This document shows, one piece after another, positions 59,841-64,000 of a DNA stretch of 64,000 nucleotides. The notes beneath the pieces are model-generated. The model was not told the DNA's origin and did no database searches. It was given only the letters and a program-made list of their open reading frames with translations. A program made the translations under genes and the position numbers. The stretch comes from Bacteroidales bacterium. Its GTDB lineage: Bacteria > Bacteroidota > Bacteroidia > Bacteroidales > Tenuifilaceae. Each line of letters starts with the position of its first letter. The first letter of the stretch is position 1. The DNA lies in assembly GCA_003818205.1 (NCBI GenBank), contig RPRQ01000019.1, positions 1-64,000 on the forward strand. The letters run 5' to 3'.

Positions 59841-62800
59841 TTATTTACCGCAAGAGCAATCGTCCCTTGAGGGTATTGTAATGTCATGCTGCTCGTTATC
59901 GGAGCACTTACATGGTTTAGGATCATTAGGATCATCAGATTCAATAACCTCTATTTTATGTGCTTTTGCTGAGGTTAGGATAGATGCTGATGTTGTTGTT
60001 TCAGCATATTCAATGTCCATTGATTCAACCCCATCATTAGCTATTAAACTCATTTTGAAACAGGTAACATAATCAACATAGTCACGTTCTTCGATAAAGT
60101 TGAGAATTCTTGATTTGTGGATTTTGCCACCAAAAACTACATCCGATTCTGCATCGAATGCCCAAGGGGCAAGGAACGAAACGATATCGGAGTTTAGCTG
60201 ATTATGATAGAAACCAGCATCTTTAAATTTTTGAAATTTCACCTTGAAATCAACCTTAATTTCTTCGAAAATGGGATTCATCACGAACAGGTTTACATTC
60301 TCAGAGCATAGGCTTTGAGAATATTCGTCCCCTTTGATAAATTTTATAATCTCGTTTAAGGTGTTTAAGCTTGTTTTAGGCTTCAGTAGATCAACAGCAT
60401 TTGTATTTCGAACGTTTGAGATAACGATAAGGGTAACATTCCCTGGTGCCATTTCAACAAACGATCCGTTGCTATACTTTGTATGATTCAGGCATTTAAC
60501 CTTATAGATTGATGAGAACGCTCCTAGAACAAGCCTTTCATAATCCCAAATTGTTATTGCCCTTGATTTATGCCTTAATCTTTCGCTTACACGTGTATAA
60601 AAATCGCTATACTGCTCTTTGATCTCCCCTCCAAAAGAAGAGTATGGTTGTGCAATTTTACTAATTGATGCTTTACTATCCTTGAATTTCTTAATGGTTC
60701 CCTCTGCAAGCGGTTTCTTTAGATAGTTTGGATCGTTACCATTATCAACAAAACTAGCGGTTACAGCTTGTGTATTTAAACCTATTAGATCCGCTATTGC
60801 TTTGGAGTATTGGTTTACCGATGCTTTTATCCAGAATAAATCTGGCGTTAATACTGTATTATCAGAATTAATTGCTTTAGGTAGGTTTAAGCATACAATC
60901 CCTGAGGTTATTAGCCCATTCGTTGTATCGAAAAGTATATCATTTTTATCAATTGGCTTCCATTCATTCTTTTCAAGGTATGACCAATTAACGGTTTGGG
61001 TTGTTAAGTCAGGATCAGGGCTTCCCTCAGAAACCTTGAATAGAATCGATACGCTTTGCGGTGGTACTAAGTCGCTTAATCCGATATACAAGGAACCTTC
61101 GTCATCATAATGTGGAAGTAGATAGTTCTTGGATTTTGTAGTCAAAATCTCTTCCGCACCAAAAGGATGAATATGGAAGAATTGTTCTACTCTATCCTCA
61201 AAGTCATTATCCGTTAAATCAACTAAAGAAATATTCTCAATCGAGGTATAGTTGAGGGAAAGCTCTTTTAAGGTGGGCGTATAGGGTTCCTTTGGAAGAG
61301 TGGGGGTATAATCTTTTTCTCCAGAATTAATACCTAAAAGAATAGCGCTTGTAAAGCTGGTTTGATAGCCCGAATGCCCAAAATCAGCGTTATTAAGTTC
61401 CAAATTTAAAAAACCACGCTGTGTTGTTTCGTCGTAAACCTTGCTTTCTAATAGTTTTTCATCTCTAGCTATGCCTAGATTTGAATCCTTTGTTATTGCA
61501 TTAATCTTAACCTGTTTATCGGCTGGAAGTGCTTGATTATCTTGTATGCCAACTCCACTTTCATCAGTAAGTAAGGCGGTTTGTTTGTTAACCGTTATCC
61601 ACTCCTTACTATCTAAATATGAGATTTTTATCTTAAACTTTGAATTTGTCCTTTTTTCTCCATTGGGTAAATCGGTGTATTTACTATAATGATCGTCAAA
61701 AGTATTTGGTAGCTTGTGCCACAAAATATTAAGGTCGAGGGTTTCGGCTTTCTTTTGGAATACTTCCCAGCTGCCTATATAGAAGCTAGAGCAAATAGCT
61801 GGTTTATTGGTGAATGGGAGGAATGGTTTTGATGGTTTTAGCTCAGAGAAATCGTTCTGAATAGCTAAATTTTTGACGCCAGTAACCTCTACCCTAATTT
61901 CTGCTTTTACAATCTCAATATCTTTTAAATCCTTATATATGTATGTGTTTTTAACCCCTTCGGTGTTAATAATAATTTTCTCTACTGGCCAATTGGTACT
62001 AATTGTATCGAGCAGAACCTCTTTATTGTACTTTACAACGGCTTTTTTATCCTTGAATAGGGTTCTCTTGATTATCAGTTGCTTTTTCTCTACATCGATC
62101 GTTGTGCTATGGTAATCCTTACGAAAGGTGTACTTTATATCGTTCAGCTTGTCAATGCCAAACCCATAAATCTTCAGCAGTTCCGATGTACTCGTAAATT
62201 TTTTACCGGGCAGTTTCTCTCTCTCTACAATGATTCTCCTGGCAACCTTTAGTCCAATATCATAGTCGTTAAACTGATCTCCATAACCAGTATTAGGATC
62301 TTCAATAATTGGTCCCACCTGAGGTTCAATCCCAGCAATATCTTTAGGTTCTTTGGCATTATTAAGAAACTCTAATGCTCTTTCCTCGGAGTACTTGCTG
62401 TCATTGTCAAGAGATTCAATCCATTCCTTCTCGCCGCTGAAAAAGGCTTGAATGGAGCTGTCTATATTATAATCTCTGCATGTAAGTATTCTTTTGAGCG
62501 GTTCGGCATCGCTAAAGGTTAGAGTAAGAATAACAGTCCTATCGCCCTCTGCTAAGAAAAGGATTGGCGATGCAAAAGCAAAACCGATATTTGCTAGCTG
62601 CCTATTGGCGGAATACTCCTTATTATCTTTCGAGTAGGATAAAGAGGGTAAGCCAAAGGTCTTCCAGCTTAAATCCTCGGTTTCAATTTCACTACCCTGA
62701 CCATCGGATGAATCTGCTTTAGGAGAAGCGTATAGAGAATGGTTATTATTTGGATTAGGTTTTAGCTTGCTAAAAATATCGTATTTATTATAGAAGAGAG

Positions 62801-63344
62801 CCTTTAGCTCCTGAATCTTTGTTTTATTAACAACAATCTCTTTATCAGTTTTATATAATACTTCAACACCAGTAGAATCCTTTCCGGCCTTCAGCTTAGT
62901 TCCTTTATCAATTTTGAATGAAGTAGTTATATGCTTTGCAAGTTCAAATATTAAGAATACCTGATCGGCTACGGCTGGTTTCTCCGATAGCTGTAAGACA
63001 TCTTTATAGTAATAGTCGATATGTTTCTTGGTTAGCTGGTTTAGATCATCCTGCGCATATTTAAAAAGTTTCAGAAAGGCTATAAATAATGCATAATGCG
63101 GTTCCGTAACTTGATTTTTTGAATCTATAGTTTTATTGAAAAACTTTTCCCAGCTACCAGTAATGTCATTATCAATATTGAAGAAGTTTATCTCTTTAGC
63201 GAATTGCTTTACAAACTCAATTAAATCGCCCATACTTCGCTCATCAACAGCGATATATCCTGGCAACAATGCTTTTAGCAAGCGTTGCTGTTGACTTGTG
63301 CCATCTCTTCTTAAAGGGTTCTTATCGCAACAATTCTTATTCAT
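59841..63344 (-). CDS. Baseplate J-like (gp47) protein, Afp11/Pvc11-like
   Basis: This 1167-aa protein has an N-terminal DGTSQQQRLLKALLPGYIAVDERSMGDLIEFVKQFA block (residues 14-50) and a long central region. The baseplate-J type C-terminal core (about 900-1100) contains YSDFYTRVSERLRHKSRAITIWDYERLVLGAF, typical of eCIS gp47 proteins. It builds the wedge ring that holds the sheath. Only 3 bases separate it from the gp25 gene upstream. A Cys-rich tail (CKCSDNEQ...DCSCGK) is an unusual ending. Confidence 0.87.
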   Translation of the reverse strand: MNKNCCDKNPLRRDGTSQQQRLLKALLPGYIAVDERSMGDLIEFVKQFAKEINFFNIDNDITGSWEKFFNKTIDSKNQVTEPHYALFIAFLKLFKYAQDDLNQLTKKHIDYYYKDVLQLSEKPAVADQVFLIFELAKHITTSFKIDKGTKLKAGKDSTGVEVLYKTDKEIVVNKTKIQELKALFYNKYDIFSKLKPNPNNNHSLYASPKADSSDGQGSEIETEDLSWKTFGLPSLSYSKDNKEYSANRQLANIGFAFASPILFLAEGDRTVILTLTFSDAEPLKRILTCRDYNIDSSIQAFFSGEKEWIESLDNDSKYSEERALEFLNNAKEPKDIAGIEPQVGPIIEDPNTGYGDQFNDYDIGLKVARRIIVEREKLPGKKFTSTSELLKIYGFGIDKLNDIKYTFRKDYHSTTIDVEKKQLIIKRTLFKDKKAVVKYNKEVLLDTISTNWPVEKIIINTEGVKNTYIYKDLKDIEIVKAEIRVEVTGVKNLAIQNDFSELKPSKPFLPFTNKPAICSSFYIGSWEVFQKKAETLDLNILWHKLPNTFDDHYSKYTDLPNGEKRTNSKFKIKISYLDSKEWITVNKQTALLTDESGVGIQDNQALPADKQVKINAITKDSNLGIARDEKLLESKVYDETTQRGFLNLELNNADFGHSGYQTSFTSAILLGINSGEKDYTPTLPKEPYTPTLKELSLNYTSIENISLVDLTDNDFEDRVEQFFHIHPFGAEEILTTKSKNYLLPHYDDEGSLYIGLSDLVPPQSVSILFKVSEGSPDPDLTTQTVNWSYLEKNEWKPIDKNDILFDTTNGLITSGIVCLNLPKAINSDNTVLTPDLFWIKASVNQYSKAIADLIGLNTQAVTASFVDNGNDPNYLKKPLAEGTIKKFKDSKASISKIAQPYSSFGGEIKEQYSDFYTRVSERLRHKSRAITIWDYERLVLGAFSSIYKVKCLNHTKYSNGSFVEMAPGNVTLIVISNVRNTNAVDLLKPKTSLNTLNEIIKFIKGDEYSQSLCSENVNLFVMNPIFEEIKVDFKVKFQKFKDAGFYHNQLNSDIVSFLAPWAFDAESDVVFGGKIHKSRILNFIEERDYVDYVTCFKMSLIANDGVESMDIEYAETTTSASILTSAKAHKIEVIESDDPNDPKPCKCSDNEQHDITIPSRDDCSCGK

Positions 63345-63347
63345 AGT

Positions 63348-63776
63348 TTAAATGTCGGTTCCTTCGTTTATATAATATGGATAAACTAAGTTCGTTCTTG
63401 TATTCGTAGCGGAAACTGTATAGTTAACAGTAACCTGAATAATCCCATTTTCGATGTCGGGGGTAAGATTTATTTCATCAATTCTTACTCTTGACTCATG
63501 GTATAAAAAAGCTCGTTTTAACCGGTTGGTTATCATGGTTAAAGTGGTAATATCAATTTTTTCAAAAAGCAGATCCTCTAGGTTTGCCCCAAAATCAGGG
63601 TGCATTACCCTTTCACCCAATGTTGTATTTAGTATTATCTGAATGCTTTCGGCAATATCCAGCTCATCCTCAACCAGCTCCACTGTAAAGCTGTTATCAA
63701 CAAAGGTTACAGGGAATTTCCACCCCCGCCCTAAGAAACTTTTACCTACACTGATGTTACTGTCAATATTGTCCAT
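63348..63776 (-). CDS. GPW/gp25-family baseplate wedge protein
   Basis: This 142-aa protein fits the gp25 family: GWKFPVTF at the N-terminus and the EExDIAESIQIILNTTLGERVMHPDFGANL motif (residues ~35-65; EDELDIAES), where the Glu is critical in lysozyme-like gp25, then the LFEKIDITTL loop and beta strands. It forms the wedge core that binds the first sheath ring. It sits between the PAAR gene and the baseplate-J gene, the usual order for this class. Confidence 0.94.
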   Translation of the reverse strand: MDNIDSNISVGKSFLGRGWKFPVTFVDNSFTVELVEDELDIAESIQIILNTTLGERVMHPDFGANLEDLLFEKIDITTLTMITNRLKRAFLYHESRVRIDEINLTPDIENGIIQVTVNYTVSATNTRTNLVYPYYINEGTDI

Positions 63777-63791
63777 AAGTATTCTAAATTT

Positions 63792-64000
63792 TCACCCTAT
63801 CGTTACAGTTGGTTCACCCACCGCAGCGGATGCTCCACAAATACATGTATCGCCAACCCTTATCGCTGGTTTGCCTCCAATCAGCACCGTTGTGCTACCC
63901 ATTGGAAATGGGCTTGCTGTTGGTTGATGCGCATTTGGAGGTAATGAACATACATGATTGTCGCCAGCGACTGAAGCTGGCATGCTTCCAATTAATACGG
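63792..64000 (-). CDS. PAAR-domain spike-tip protein (5' end beyond window)
   Basis: The reading frame is open to the right edge (in frame, VLIGSMPASVAGDNHVC), so the start codon lies beyond position 64000; the ATG at 63983 is internal. The visible part contains the PAAR pattern: AGDNHVC, then GSTTVLIGGKPAIRVGDTCICG, with Cys and His that bind zinc and sharpen the spike tip. It is followed by gp25 after 15 bases. This is the first visible gene of the operon segment. Confidence 0.93.
   Translation of the reverse strand, partial: VLIGSMPASVAGDNHVCSLPPNAHQPTASPFPMGSTTVLIGGKPAIRVGDTCICGASAAVGEPTVTIG

Noticed and set aside
1-64000. tRNA or rRNA genes, or a replication origin
   Set aside because: No cloverleaf-like segments with a conserved GTTCGA arm at the right spacing, no rRNA-like stretches and no DnaA-box cluster were seen on reading both strands by eye.

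Overview
The window looks like a chromosomal segment of a Bacteroidota bacterium, probably from the Bacteroidales/Marinilabiliales side. The signs are promoters of the TTTG-N19-TAnnTTTG type, a long (about 330 aa) NusB followed by DUF1573-YajC-YbbR-CoaE, FeoA-FeoB fusions, a PUR/DUF3276 protein, DUF5606, OprB-type and TonB-dependent outer-membrane proteins, and AT-rich intergenic DNA. The genus cannot be fixed from sequence reading alone.

Region 1 (1-7060, possibly to 7480) is an array of small gene cassettes. Each cassette carries one or two short ORFs (a HigBA toxin-antitoxin pair, a BRO-N protein, small membrane proteins, a lipoprotein with a glyoxalase fold and others). The cassettes are separated by about 130-215 bp imperfect inverted repeats that end in GTTRnnn and look like integron attC sites. 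In several cassettes the first bases pair with the 5' arm of the repeat at the other end of the same cassette, which is what cassette recombination would leave. No integrase is in the window.

Region 2 (7100-25560) holds metal and stress functions: a ZIP metal transporter, a hemerythrin/RIC-type protein coupled to a LuxR-type regulator, a porin, a FeoAB ferrous-iron transporter with a tiny Cys-rich FeoB partner, a glycosyltransferase, and a heavy-metal set (two HMA proteins, a TonB receptor and an HYC_CC_PP protein). These are followed by a winged-helix regulator/CreD pair with a shared putative operator, and a second FeoAB.

Region 3 (26100-35440) is conserved housekeeping: a conserved hypothetical protein, PUR protein, NusB, DUF1573 lipoprotein, YajC, YbbR-like protein, CoaE, a TerB-DnaJ protein, DUF5606, a formimidoylglutamase-like protein and an M3 peptidase.

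Region 4 (35440-38450) is a BsuBI/PstI-type restriction-modification pair bracketed by roughly 105-bp imperfect direct repeats. An orphan LytTR regulator follows.

Region 5 (39149-64000, all on the minus strand and continuing beyond the right edge) is one end of an extracellular contractile injection system (eCIS) locus. In transcription order it has PAAR spike tip, gp25, two large baseplate proteins, a 1306-aa tail-fibre protein with a collar domain, a repeat protein, tape measure, AAA+ ATPase, a first DUF4157 (eCIS-core) protein, a MORN/YwqK-like small protein, a second DUF4157 protein, a 1407-aa polymorphic toxin with an AHH-type nuclease end, and an Imm11-like immunity protein. Structural genes are packed with almost no gaps; the effector genes at the distal end are looser and look exchangeable. 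Sheath and tube genes are not seen and should lie beyond position 64000.
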